From: Carya illinoinensis
Lineage: Eukaryota; Streptophyta; Magnoliopsida; Fagales; Juglandaceae
DNA: 64,000 bases
Assembly: GCF_018687715.1 (NCBI RefSeq)
Contig: NC_056765.1
Location: 20,413,394 to 20,477,393 of the forward strand
Direction: 5' to 3'
The notes beneath the pieces were generated by a model. The model did not search any database. It worked only from the letters and a program-made list of their open reading frames with translations, and was not told the DNA's origin. The position numbers and the translations under genes were made by a program. This document shows, piece after piece, positions 23,334-33,029 of this stretch (position 1 is its first letter; every line of letters starts with the position of its first letter).

Positions 23334-26300
23334 TAAGACTGTTCATCCAGGCTGGATTTTTTCCTGGCCCAGTCCAAAACCCGGATAACCAAATTCAGAC
23401 TAAAACCCAGATTATAATATCTGGACCTATGCGGTCCAGTTGTGGGTAAGGAAACCGGGTTCCAGATTTACAATTCGGTACCCAAGTTTATATATGTTGA
23501 AAAAAAAAACCCTTCAGTATAAACTTAACCCGATATTCATCTTCTCAATACTAGGGTTTCTGCCGTCTCCCCGTCCTCTCTCTCTCTCTCTCCCCGATCT
23601 GTGATAGCACTCTGCTCGTTATTCTCCCTCCGAAAAAACACTACGTGATTCCACAATCCATAGTGCATAGAAGACGACGAGGTAGCTCTCTTCAAGTGGG
23701 TTCCTCACGCTGGTAGAGTCTTGACAGAGACCCATAGCACTCTCTGCTTAGGCCTCTCTTTCACGCGAAATTGCCTCATCCTGGTGACTCAAAGTTTGTT
23801 CTCTGCGATTTTTCCGATTTGGGCCTGTTTTATTACAATAAGAAAATGCTATTTGCTGATATCTCTTCTCACCCTCTCTATCTTGCATCTTCAGATACCT
23901 TGGAATGAAGATGATGAAATACTAAAGCTTGTGTAGCTTTTGGTCAGGTAAGATTTGTGCTACGACATTCTGTGTTAGTTCTGGGTTTTTTTTGTTATTT
24001 TGTTAAACATGGGGCATAAAGTATATGCTATTAGTTTGATAGATCTTAGGAAACGTGAAGAAAAATCCAGAGTCCTTGATGTTGATTACAATGATGAAGA
24101 ATTTACAGAAACTAGGTTATGTGCTTAAGGTGAGTGGTTCTTACATTTCAAGCTTTTTAATGTTTTGAACAATATTTTCCAGCCTATTAGATTTCTAGTA
24201 ATTTTGCTTCTTTTCTCCTCCTTTTTGCTACTTGGGTGTAGCCTTTATACATCATGTGTAGTGTGTACTCAGGTTATGCCTCTTTGGGCTTCTAATGAAG
24301 TTTGAATTAAATATAAATAGTGTTTTGAGCCTCCAGTTCTGAAAGGCTTATGCATTCTCACAATGATAGATTTTCATTTTTGTTGAATGAGTAATATCGA
24401 GAAAGGAGAATAATCTATTGAAGCCTTGGAAAGATGAAGATAATTTATCATGTTATGGTGCCATTCAAAATTACCTTGTGTATGGTCAATCTTTTTATGT
24501 TTGCAACTCATCCCATGACATCATTATGTAGCTTGAGTATTCTTTGTGGATTGTGAATTAATTCTCTAATTTTTCATGTAGGGGGTGGCTTCACGTCTAG
24601 GACTTCTTCATGGTTCTATAGAGCACTATGGCTTGAATAGTGATGTGAATGGTGTGTTATTGATGGCTGACACTATTCTCTATATATGATATCAATATCC
24701 ACGAGTCTTTTGAATGGGCATCTTCCATGCACTATCTTCCAAATCTATCATTATGGATTTCAAGACTTGAATTTTTATCTTCTTATGTCTATCTACATAT
24801 ATAGTCCTCTATTGTTGGTAACTTTGCTTCCAATGGAGTATACTGTTGTAAAAATAAAATAAAAAAGTCAATCAATCACTGTTTTCTTTTGGGGTTTAGA
24901 AGTACTTAAGCTTACAGCCTTGATGAAAAGTATCGTTATATATAATGTTTGCTACATTGCTTTGAGGTATTGATGCTCGTTGTTTCTATATCCATTGGTG
25001 CTTTTGTAATTCTCAAAAGGTTTTTGGCATTTTGCCTTGTGAGTGATACACCTTTCTACCTTGATGTCTAATATCGTAATAGACCGTTACATAGTTGAAG
25101 TTGCATGTAATTCTGAGACTCAAATGCCAACTTGTTACTTGTTAAGAGCCGTTGGTTGGATGTGCTTTGCTTCATTTGAAGTTGTGGCAAATGCCAACTT
25201 GTTAAGTGCACTGTTGAGTTGATTGGATGGCATAATCTCTGTATGGGTTTGCTTGTTTTGTTGTACATTTTCTTTTGGTTTGAAACCTATCAGATGGGGG
25301 TTTTTATGGCTATGCTAGTTTTGTTCTGTTTTTTGTAGATCTGGTGAACTAGGTAGACTTTTAAGGGCAAGAGTTTCCATCAATAGAATACTTTCGTATG
25401 CAGCCTGTATACCTTATTTATGATTATTTATAAGATGATATTTACTAATTAAAAAGTAAGATAATTTGCTGTTTCTATTGACCGTCATCTTCACCCAACT
25501 GCATAACCTATAAAAAAAATCTTTACCCTACTGCATGTGGGACACATTGGTTTAGTGATTGTTTTGAGGTTTCTTTTAGCTGTTACCATAGTGGATCTCT
25601 AACACAAAATAATCACACGCCCACCATATTTACCATGATAGAATTCTTGTTGGAGCTCTATGGCTTGTCATTTTGGACAATTGTTTTTGACAACATTCTT
25701 ATAGTCGTCTGGTCCAGATATTGCTAGCTGCATTGTGGAATTTGTGGGTTGTGGGGGTTACAAGCAGTATTTATTTAATTGATTTTCATGTGTTTTGCTT
25801 TATATACATTAATGTGCAAGGGGATGTCATGGCATGTAATAAAAGCTCGACGTGCAAGGGGAGCAGTGAAGGAGATTTGGCACCAAGTAGTCCAAAAGCC
25901 CTTTCTAAACTGATGATCATCTCGATCATGACTATAGCTTGTAATTTTGTGTTTTGTAATATAATTGTTTTGTAATGTAATGTATAAAATATTAAATAAT
26001 GTAATATATATGTAGCAGTGAGTTGCATGTATTTTATATAATAAATATTGATTTTTTTTTATTTGCATTCAATTGAAAAGATAAATAGTTGTTTTATATA
26101 TAAAAAATATGTTTTTAAATTACAATAGAATATAGGCTTCTAGATTAAAAAAAAAAATCTTTTAAGACTTCTAGAATAAAAGCTTTTAAATTATAATTAA
26201 AAATTTTTTAATAATAAAGATTTTGTTTAAAAAAAAAAACAGTTACAAATCGGAACCTGGATTCTGGGTTGTAAAAAACCTGGATACATCCGGGTTCCGG

Positions 26301-26400
26301 CCCGTGTTATAACCCGTGTATATCCGGCCCGGATTTGTAATCTATGTTCCAGGCTGGGTGTACCCAGATATCCGGTCCGGAACCCGGATGAACTGCCCTA
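23334..26400. mobile_element. Non-autonomous hAT element, 3067 bp
   Basis: The left end reads TAAGACTGTTCATCCAGG. The right end, on the other strand, reads TAGGGCAGTTCATCCGGG. Terminal inverted repeats of this kind with an 8-bp TSD mark a hAT transposon. Subterminal regions at both ends are full of CCCGGAT/AACCCGG-type words, as is usual for hAT transposase binding regions. I see no transposase, so it would need one supplied in trans. The interior includes exon-like stretches (23540-24680). Confidence 0.82.
23540..24680 (+). pseudogene. Possible captured gene fragment inside the hAT
   Basis: This stretch looks like plant gene sequence: a CT-rich leader with AGGGTTTCTGCC (23552), then short exon-like pieces with splice-type borders. 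One runs from after ...CTTCAG near 23892 to before GTAAGA near 23949 and encodes IPWNEDDEILKLV, resembling the start of a Myb repeat. Another (~24009-24127) ends before GTGAGTGG and encodes MGHKVYAISLIDLRKREEK. A third begins after ...CATGTAG near 24582 (GVASRLGLLHGSIEHYGLN). Stops and shifts interrupt the frame. I cannot name the source gene, and the Myb resemblance is weak. Confidence 0.3.
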
Positions 26401-26408
26401 ACCCTAGT
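26401..26408. repeat. hAT target-site duplication, copy 2 (ACCCTAGT)
   Basis: Partner of 23326-23333, one mismatch in eight. Confidence 0.75.
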
Positions 26409-27387
26409 TCCCTTCATCACACCATGGGTAATGACCATGTGTGTGACTTCATAACAAGTGATGCCTAGTTTAGCACCCAGAGCATTCGTGGCCAAGAATT
26501 CTCTAACGGGGGCCAACAAGAGAGGCCACGGAGTCGGCACAAGAGTGTTACCACTCTGTTCAATCCCATTGTCATCTAGCGAAAACCCATGTGACGTCAC
26601 TCAGTATTTTATGCTCCTGAGTAAGCAGAGGAGCTCCACCTAGATAGTGCCTCATCTCGGCTACTCCTTGGACTCAAAGTCCGGCACAACAAACCAGACT
26701 GCAGAAAATATGTTAGTGTAAAAATATATTTAAATCTCATGCCAACAGTGATGGAGCAGTAGTAGATAGTGATTTTACAAGGGTTGGTCGTGGGTCACAA
26801 AACTGGAAAAAGTGAGAGGGAGCTACGGTGAGGCTTGGGCTGGGCATGAAGGAGCTAAGGGAGGTCTGTAGGGCAGGTGGTGGTGGCATGAGTGGCTAAT
26901 TTGGCCATGCGAAGAGGGGAAAACCTATTTTGGGTTGTGCTCATGTGGGGGAAAGTGGCTGACATGAAGGGCTAGTTTGGTGGCTGGGGGTTCACTGGTG
27001 AAGGGGGGGAGGTAGTTGGAGGCATGGGGCTGCATCATAGAGGCACTGGGAGTTGCAGAGAGGAAAGAAGCCGAGAGAGAGAGGGGCATTTTAGGAAAGA
27101 AAGAGGAAAGGAAAGCTGCGGTGGCTGGGTCTGGTGGAGGGAAGGGTTGTTGATGTACAACGAGGGTTGAGTTGCAGAGACACGATGGTGGGGAGTGGAT
27201 GAGAGGGAGAGAAACTCATGGGTTTCAGGCTGTCTACCATGGGAGGAGAGGGGCTGCAGGGGGTGGAGCTCGGTGTAGGGTAGGTTGCCAGCGTGAGCTA
27301 CGCCTGTGGGTGGTGGCGATCTAGCTGGGTTGCAGCGGAGCGGGCTGAAGAAGTGGATCAGGCAGGGGGCCTTTATGTTTGGTGTAG

Positions 27388-27390
<3 letters not shown>

Positions 27391-27479
<89 letters not shown>
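27391..27479. repeat. (AG)n microsatellite, 89 bp
   Basis: About 44 uninterrupted AG units inside the solo LTR. Arg/Glu- and Ser/Leu-repeat frames over it are artefacts. A tract this long and pure is likely to vary in length between individuals. Confidence 0.97.
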
Positions 27480-27482
<3 letters not shown>

Positions 27483-27862
27483 GAATGGGGAAAAATAAGG
27501 GGTTTGGGATTAAATCTAGGACCTTCATCTTGGGGTCTTAAAAATTGATCCAATGGAAGGGACTTAAACATAGAATTAACTGACTTAAAATAAGTAAAAA
27601 GAAAAATAAAACACAGTATTTTAATACCAATAAAATAAAATAGTAAAAACTAGCAATAAAACTAATTTGAAATAAAGAGCCAATAAATAATAGATAATAA
27701 ATAATAACAAGAAAAAAAGCACAATGAATTAAATTACACAACTCAAGCAGTAAAAATGATAAAATACTACAATAATAATGATAATCAATTTAAAATAAAG
27801 GAACCAATAAAATAATCAATAAAATAACTAATTAAAAACACAAGGAAATGAGGGATATCACA

Positions 27863-27867
27863 TAACC
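27863..27867. repeat. TSD of the solo LTR, copy 2 (TAACC)
   Basis: Exact partner of 22586-22590. Confidence 0.88.
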
Positions 27868-28586
27868 TGCACTCTAGTACTCTCATAGGAATCATTAAGT
27901 CCCATAAGGAACTTGAAAAACATTATCAGATTGTTGAACTTCACCTACTGAGTTCAACGCCTTGCAAGTGCAAGGGCCACATGAGCAGCAAGGCACGCGT
28001 CTGTAGATGTTGAGCTCTTCCCAGATTGTATTCAATTGAGTGAAATACTCATTAACAGTCTGAGTACGTTGCACAATGGTTCCAAGTTGTTGTTGAAACT
28101 GGTAGATCCTAACATTATCTGGTTGAGCAAAACATACCTTCAGCTTGTCCCACACTGCCTTAGCTAAGTTGATATAAAGGACATTTGAAGCTATTTCTTT
28201 AGATATTGAGTTAAGAAGCCATGAAATAATGATGTTGTTGCATCTCAACCATGGAAGGTATAAGGGATCAGTCTACTCTCGTGTAGTGATGGTTTCATTC
28301 AAGAATCCAAATTTATTTTTGATTGAAATGGATAGGGTGAATGAACGACTCCAGGAGAGGTAATTTGGGCTCATGAGAGGTGGGGAGACAATCATAGAAT
28401 TAGCATTATCACTATGATGAAGATAAAAGGACTATTTGGGTTCTCAGTGGGTGATGAGTTGTGTGATGGGTTGTTTGAACCAGGAGTCATGTTGGATGAA
28501 CTTTCTTCTACCATCGAAGAGGTTAAAATGCAAGCAAGAAGATCAACGCTGAGAATGTGTTTGTGGAAAAACTTGAACAATAACAA
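27868..28586 (-). pseudogene. Copia gag, N-terminal part (UBN2/gag-polypeptide type)
   Basis: The frame starts near 28586 with a Ser/Asn/Pro-rich leader (MVEESSSNMTPGSNNPSHNS from 28520). A copia gag domain of the UBN2 type follows at 28248-27868, including NNIIISWLLNSISKEI, AVWDKLKVCFAQPDNVRIYQ and QTVNEYFTQLNTIWEEL. One shift lies near 27910. The coding sequence breaks at 27868, exactly at the TSD of the inserted solo LTR, and continues at 22585. Confidence 0.88.
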
Positions 28587-28607
28587 AGCAGGGTTATTAT
28601 AGAACCT

Positions 28608-28620
28608 GGCTCTGATACCA
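28608..28620 (-). promoter_or_regulatory. Copia primer-binding site (tRNA-iMet)
   Basis: On the minus strand TGGTATCAGAGCC directly follows the LTR end ...CTGACA. It is an exact match to the complement of the initiator methionine tRNA 3' end. Confidence 0.92.
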
Positions 28621-29133
28621 TGTCAGAATTTGAGGAATAGAGATGAATCAAAGTAGAAAAGGATGAAAAACTGTGAGGGAACAACTATGATTCTCATTGA
28701 TTTTTGAAAGGTATACAAAGTAGTATATATATACATTGAGCTAATGTCATACCATACAAAAGAATAAGGAATATTCTATCTATAATCTGTCCTACTCTAC
28801 TACAATGTACAATTGAGGTGGGTCAGTGTAGTGGCCATCGACATAAGACAAAACACCAGCAAATTGGTAGTCATGGAGTAGAGTTACTGCTTAGCCTCCA
28901 AAATAACAAAAGAAGAATTGTCTTCTGTGTCTCAGGTGCATGGATATTAGAGGCCTCTCTCTTCTTTGGTATTTCTTGAGATGTCTTTCCAATGCAATTA
29001 TCTTCATAGCCTATAAATATGTTAAGCACACAATTACTACATAGATACGAGAGCACATGTGACCATGAGTTGCACATTTGATGCCTTGACTTAATTTCGT
29101 TCTTTAAGGTGACAAAAAGTTGGAAGCGTCACA
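28621..29133 (-). repeat. Copia 5' LTR, ~513 bp
   Basis: On the minus strand it begins TGTGACGCTTCC (29133) and ends TTCTGACA (28621), next to the primer-binding site. The inner end is secure. The outer end is my best choice (a TGTGAC start) and cannot be confirmed because the 3' LTR is absent. Confidence 0.65.
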
Positions 29134-29165
29134 TTGATACAATCATTTTTATTTCTAGATTTTAA

Positions 29166-29521
29166 GGCTTTGTTTGGTTACACAGATTGGATAAGAAGAG
29201 AAGAGAAATTTGTAAACAATAGTGAGATAGTTTGTAAATAATAGTGAAATGATTTGAATTAAGATGTTTTATGGGGTTTTGGAAAAGGAGAGAAAAATTT
29301 GAATAAAATATTATTAGAATATAATGTTTTAATATTATTTTTGTTTTGATATTTGAAAAAGTTGGATTATTTTTTGTATTTTGTTTAGAATTTTGAGAAA
29401 TGTAATGATTAGATAATGATCAGATGAAAATTTTCAAAATTTAAAAAATTAAAATTGAAAAGTGTTTTGGTGTTAAAATGAAATTGGATAAGTTGAGATA
29501 TCTGTGAAACCAAATGGAACC
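29166..29521. mobile_element. Tourist-like (PIF/Harbinger) MITE, 356 bp
   Basis: Left end GGCTTTGTTTGGTTACACAG; right end, read from the other strand, GGTTCCATTTGGTTTCACAG, giving 20-bp inverted repeats with 5 mismatches. Both ends are flanked by TAA (29163-29165, 29522-29524), the 3-bp TSD of Tourist elements. The interior is AT-rich and non-coding. It lies about 190 bases beyond the stop codon of the RTM2-like gene. Confidence 0.8.
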
Positions 29522-29524
29522 TAA

Positions 29525-29706
29525 GTCAAGAAATTAATGAGACTCTGCTGATAATTTGAAGGAAATTCTATGTTTTCTTAGCATGAGAAAATCTTATCAT
29601 AATCGAAAGAATATGGCAGAAAGCTTCGATTTTAAGTCACTATATTCATCATTTCATTTATTTGCATTTAAATGAAATGCATCCAAGTTATTCAAATTTA
29701 ACATTC
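29525..29706 (-). other. Likely 3' untranslated region of the RTM2-like gene
   Basis: An AT-rich stretch between the stop codon (29707) and the MITE. No defined poly(A) signal could be fixed, so the end of the transcript is not known. Confidence 0.4.
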
Positions 29707-32312
29707 CTAGAATTGGCTTTTAGATCCTCCCAAAGGCTTCGTTGCCTTTTTGAGATAGAGTAGGAGCACCAAAGCAAGTAATGCAGCCACAACAAAGTTA
29801 ATCAATTTCTTTGGCTGCTTCACCTCCAAAACTAAACCCCTAGCAACTTGCTTTAAATTCTCCATGCTAGATTTACCACTAGAAATTGATCCTTTGTCCA
29901 TCTTTGTAGCATTCTCGATTGAGTCGCCAAGAGTACCCTCATGCTTTTTATCACTTCCTGCGTTGGAGACATTTTTAATTTCTTCCAATGAACCATTTTT
30001 AGTCTCTGAATCCACTGCTGTGCTCTTCTTGTTATTTGAATAGATGGGTTCTTCCTTCTCTAGTTTCTTTCTTAAAGTCATATTGGCATCCTCCATTGTG
30101 GTACTTTTACCATCTGTACTGTGCAGTTCCTTCTTCTTCTCTGGTACATTTTGAGGAACACTGTTAGCAAGTGCTGCAACGCTAGTCTTCCCAGTTGTAT
30201 TGTTTGCCTCCTCTTTCTTGGATGTCTTTCGAGTAGTGTAAGTAGTTGTTTGTGCAACAGGTTTCCCATTCGTACGTTCATCCGAACTGGCCTTTGAAGG
30301 AACTTCTTGCTTAGCATGTCCTTGATCACTCTTTTGAGCAAATTGTTTCTCACTTTTGAACTTTTCTTGTGACTTTGGAGGTAGTTTTGCATGTTCTTGT
30401 GGTTTGGCCGGAGTGATCGCTTTCGGGTGTATAATGTAAAGCGTGCCTCCTTCAAACTTTGCAGTGATTTCATTGGTTACCACATCTGGTGGGATGGATA
30501 ATATCTTTTGGAAACGCTGCCATTTGTTGTTGCCAAGCGGGCGTTCGCCGCTAACCCTAAGATCCTGAGATGCAGTTATTTGAATTCTTAATTGTTCCTT
30601 GCTAAAACCTGCATAATCGAGATTAACATGGTTAATTAAATAAAGAAATTTATCGGAAGTTACAATCATATTTCCTTTTTTTGTGTGTTCTAATTAAGGC
30701 GTGTATCAGGGAGCTGCTAGAGACCCAAAGGGATCCCACATATTGATGTGGCAGAATATTAGTGTACCATGTGTCCATTTTCCCTAGCCCGTCTTTTCTC
30801 ATTTTCCCTCTCTCTCTTCTTCGCCTGTGCAGCCTCTCCCCTCAGCAGCTCCCACCACCGCCACAGCTCATCGACGGCCACCACTAATGGCCATTCCCCC
30901 CCCCTCACTCACTCTCTCTCTTCCCCCCGCTGCTCTCCCTTCCCATCTTGCTCCTCCCTTTTTCTTCTAGCCTGCAACCACAACCTGTTGCTGTTGCCCA
31001 CAACCCAGCGCCAAAAAACCACTGCCCATCCCTCTGTCTCTCTCTCCTCCCTTTCTCTTCTAGCCGATGAGCTGTGTAGGTCTCGGGTTACCGTTAAGCA
31101 TCTCCCCCCTCCCTACAACCATAGCTAGTTGATGGCCACCATGTCGATCGTGCCTTGGCATCTTCTGCCCACTATGGGATGGTCTCTGACCACCATGGTC
31201 GAGCACGAGGAGAGGGCAAGAGTGGGCATGAGGGAGGGGAGGGAAAAAAAGAGAAAAACAAAATAGGGGGCATGTGGCATACTACTCTGTGTATGATTCT
31301 TTGTGTGGGATAGTGTTTTCCTTTTTAATATAATAGCAGATGGGGTTTCGAACCCATGTTCTCTATTTGAATAACATTTGAATTGTCGTGAATTAATTTA
31401 ATTATAATCAAAAGTCACATACCTTAATTTGTTTATTAACTAAATTCGTTCTAACAAATCATATGCTTTAAGTAAAGAGCTCAAACGACAAATATAATAG
31501 CAACTTCATAGTAATCTAAATAAAGCATATCTTTTTTGTTTTTCAAAGTTGAAAATCAAGTATTTAGCATACAATCTGGTGAAACATATTTAAAACAAAA
31601 AAGAAAGAAAATTAAATTGCTGAAATGACGGAATATTAATCGCTTCTTAATCCTATATATATATATATATTAATCGTATTTACGAGTTACGTACAACACA
31701 CTACAAGAGATTGGGTCATTTTATCTCAAAAAATCTAAATTGCATCCCACAATATTTTTAGAGATGAAAAAATTTCATATCTATTTTGTCTCGAAAAGAC
31801 TATCTTGAAATGTTTTTAGAGACAAAATTGGGCTGATCCAGTCGAAACCGTTCGAAAGGGATTTTTTTTTATATTTGGAGACGAATCATTTTCGTCTCAA
31901 CAAACGGTTCATAGGAACTCGTTCAATTCTATTAATGAAGGGAAAAATGGCAAAGGAGTTTTGGCTGAAAATAGTTGTTCTCTTTACCCGGCCACCATTC
32001 TATTGAAGGGAAAAATGGCGAAAGAGATACTTCTTTTTAACTTTTTATTTTGTAGGTTTTAACTTACTGGGAGAGACCTCTACAGGTTGTAACTCGTCAG
32101 CCATCATCACCGAATGGCAATGCCTTCATGCCTTGCTCAGCCAATACAGGGAAACTCTTAAGAAAATAATGACTATGAACATGACTCGATGGAATTAGAA
32201 ACTGACCTGGTAGCAGGACAATTAGAGTATCGAATCGCTCCTCTCTAGCCCACTCCGTTTGAGGTTCAAAATCCTCATAAACACGATCAACAGCACGAGG
32301 CTTGGCATCCAT
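29707..32312 (-). CDS. RTM2-like: RTM2-like membrane-anchored HSP20-domain protein (two exons)
   Basis: Exon 1 is 32312-32207 and exon 2 is 30608-29707 with the stop, giving 335 residues. The splice borders are canonical (CCAG|GTCAGT and ATGCAG|GTTTTAGC) and keep the frame. Residues ~15-94 form an alpha-crystallin/HSP20-like domain (DFEPQTEWAREERFDTLIVL, then SGERPLGNNKWQRFQKILSI and ITAKFEGGTLYIIHPKAI). A Lys/Ser/Thr-rich linker follows, then a hydrophobic helix at ~306-320 (FVVAALLALVLLLYL) and a short basic tail, so it is probably tail-anchored. This order is that of Arabidopsis RESTRICTED TEV MOVEMENT 2, an HSP20-family protein of phloem that limits long-distance movement of potyviruses; such proteins are not classic heat-shock chaperones. 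The frame has no stops. It is the only gene here that looks intact. Virus restriction itself is not shown by sequence. Confidence 0.88.
30715..31320. repeat. Insertion-like block in the intron with imperfect inverted ends
   Basis: The left edge contains GGATCCCACA and TAGTGTACCATGTGTCC. The right edge, from the other strand, contains TATCCCACA and TAGTATGCCACATGCCC. The middle is CT-rich and low in complexity. It could be a small DNA transposon, but no target duplication was found. Confidence 0.35.
31699..31930. repeat. CACTA transposon terminus fragment
   Basis: Starts CACTACAAGAGATTGGG and continues with ACATTT/GTCTC-type words (TTTTGTCTCGAAAAG, TTTTAGAGACAAAATT, TTTCGTCTC) and CCGTTCGAAAGGG. 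The terminus at 47129 has the same word set. No matching right end is seen nearby, so it is a truncated copy of the same or a sister CACTA family. Confidence 0.6.
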
Positions 32313-32396
32313 CTAATTAGCTTTATTTTTCTTTCTGATGTTTTGCAACGATTTGTAGCGATAATTCCGGATGGAAATTGAAGCTCAGGTATGTCG

Positions 32397-32404
32397 TTTT
32401 TATA
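32397..32404 (-). promoter_or_regulatory. TATA box of the RTM2-like gene
   Basis: TATAAAAA on the minus strand, about 85 bases before the start codon at 32312. Transcription would begin near 32370, giving a 5' leader of roughly 55-60 bases. Inferred from sequence and spacing only. Confidence 0.6.
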
Positions 32405-33029
32405 CACATAAGGGACGATTGATGATTGGAATGTGATTCAGGCATCTGAGTTTTCTTTGGACTTCGTTATTCCTTTTTCAACCTAGCTACTTATCGTTGT
32501 TCATGTTTACTTTTGAGTTCTGTTTAGACCTTTCGGTTGTTTGACAAATCAAATATCCCTTGCTCACGTAGAGGTCACTTCATGCAGGAGCAAAGTGAAG
32601 GTTCTTTGTCCCTTTCTCATGCGGCCTTTTGGAAATTTCTTGTCATAATATCTTCCTTGGACGAGCTGCCAAGTTGTAATCAGAGATGATTCCATATTCC
32701 GATTCATGCATCGCCCAATTGAATTGATAACTCTTGCAACTTTATATGACCAAAAGTACTTTTTACAAGAGAAATAAACACTGTTTGTGAATGACATAAT
32801 ATTAACTAATGTTACTTGTGGTAGAATGGACCCTAACATAAAAACAATAGATCATTCACAGTGTGTTTTTGTAACAACTTGCTACTTTTTTTTTTTTTTT
32901 TTTTTAAGTTATGAGCCTCATTCTAAACCGAATATCAATGGTGTGTTTTAAAAGATACCAAGAGGATTTTAAAACAAGCACAGTATTTTAAAGCTTATAC
33001 ATATTTTAAATGTCTTGGAAATATTTATA
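32405..33029 (-). other. Upstream region of the RTM2-like gene
   Basis: AT-rich, no protein recognised, with a ~22-base T run at 32886. It probably holds the promoter. The solo LTR at 33030 puts a foreign regulatory sequence about 0.7 kb upstream of the start codon. Confidence 0.45.

Larger units (their letters stand above)
22591..27862 (-). mobile_element. Solo LTR of the Tekay-like family, inserted in copia gag and split by a hAT
   Basis: On the minus strand it starts TGTGATATCCC (27862) and ends ...GGGGGGGTCACT (22591). Without the hAT inside it is 2205 bp, close to the 2.0-kb LTRs of this family. Its minus-strand end shares TGACCCGTGTTGTCATCATC with the LTRs at 12598 and 58546, and 26410-26600 matches their 'CCGACTCCGTGGCC' block. 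A 5-bp TSD, no second LTR and no internal region make it a solo LTR, presumably left by LTR-LTR recombination. Confidence 0.85.
20650..29133 (-). mobile_element. Truncated Ty1/copia element, minus strand, with nested insertion
   Basis: From right to left: a 5' LTR (28621-29133), a primer-binding site, gag split by a 5.3-kb insertion, a protease and an integrase. The match stops near 20650 before the reverse transcriptase, so reverse transcriptase, RNase H and the 3' LTR are missing. Without the inserted DNA about 3.2 kb remains. The protease and integrase motifs carry substitutions at key residues, so it is long inactive. Confidence 0.88.
30609..32206 (-). other. 1.6-kb intron of the RTM2-like gene, with transposon debris
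   Basis: The intron runs from GTCAGT (32206) to ...ATGCAG (30609). It is much larger than a basic plant intron and holds an insertion-like block (30715-31320), a CACTA terminus fragment (from 31699), an AT microsatellite (31653-31670) and two imperfect copies of ATTCTATT..GAAGGGAAAAATGG (near 31928 and 32009). Confidence 0.75.

Noticed and set aside
27035..27571. A 178-residue frame with Ser/Leu repeats
   Set aside because: It is produced by the (AG)n tract and flanking LTR sequence on the minus strand.
31341..31365. T-loop-like GGTTTCGAACCC in the RTM2-like intron
   Set aside because: No acceptor stem, anticodon arm or RNA polymerase III boxes with proper spacing.
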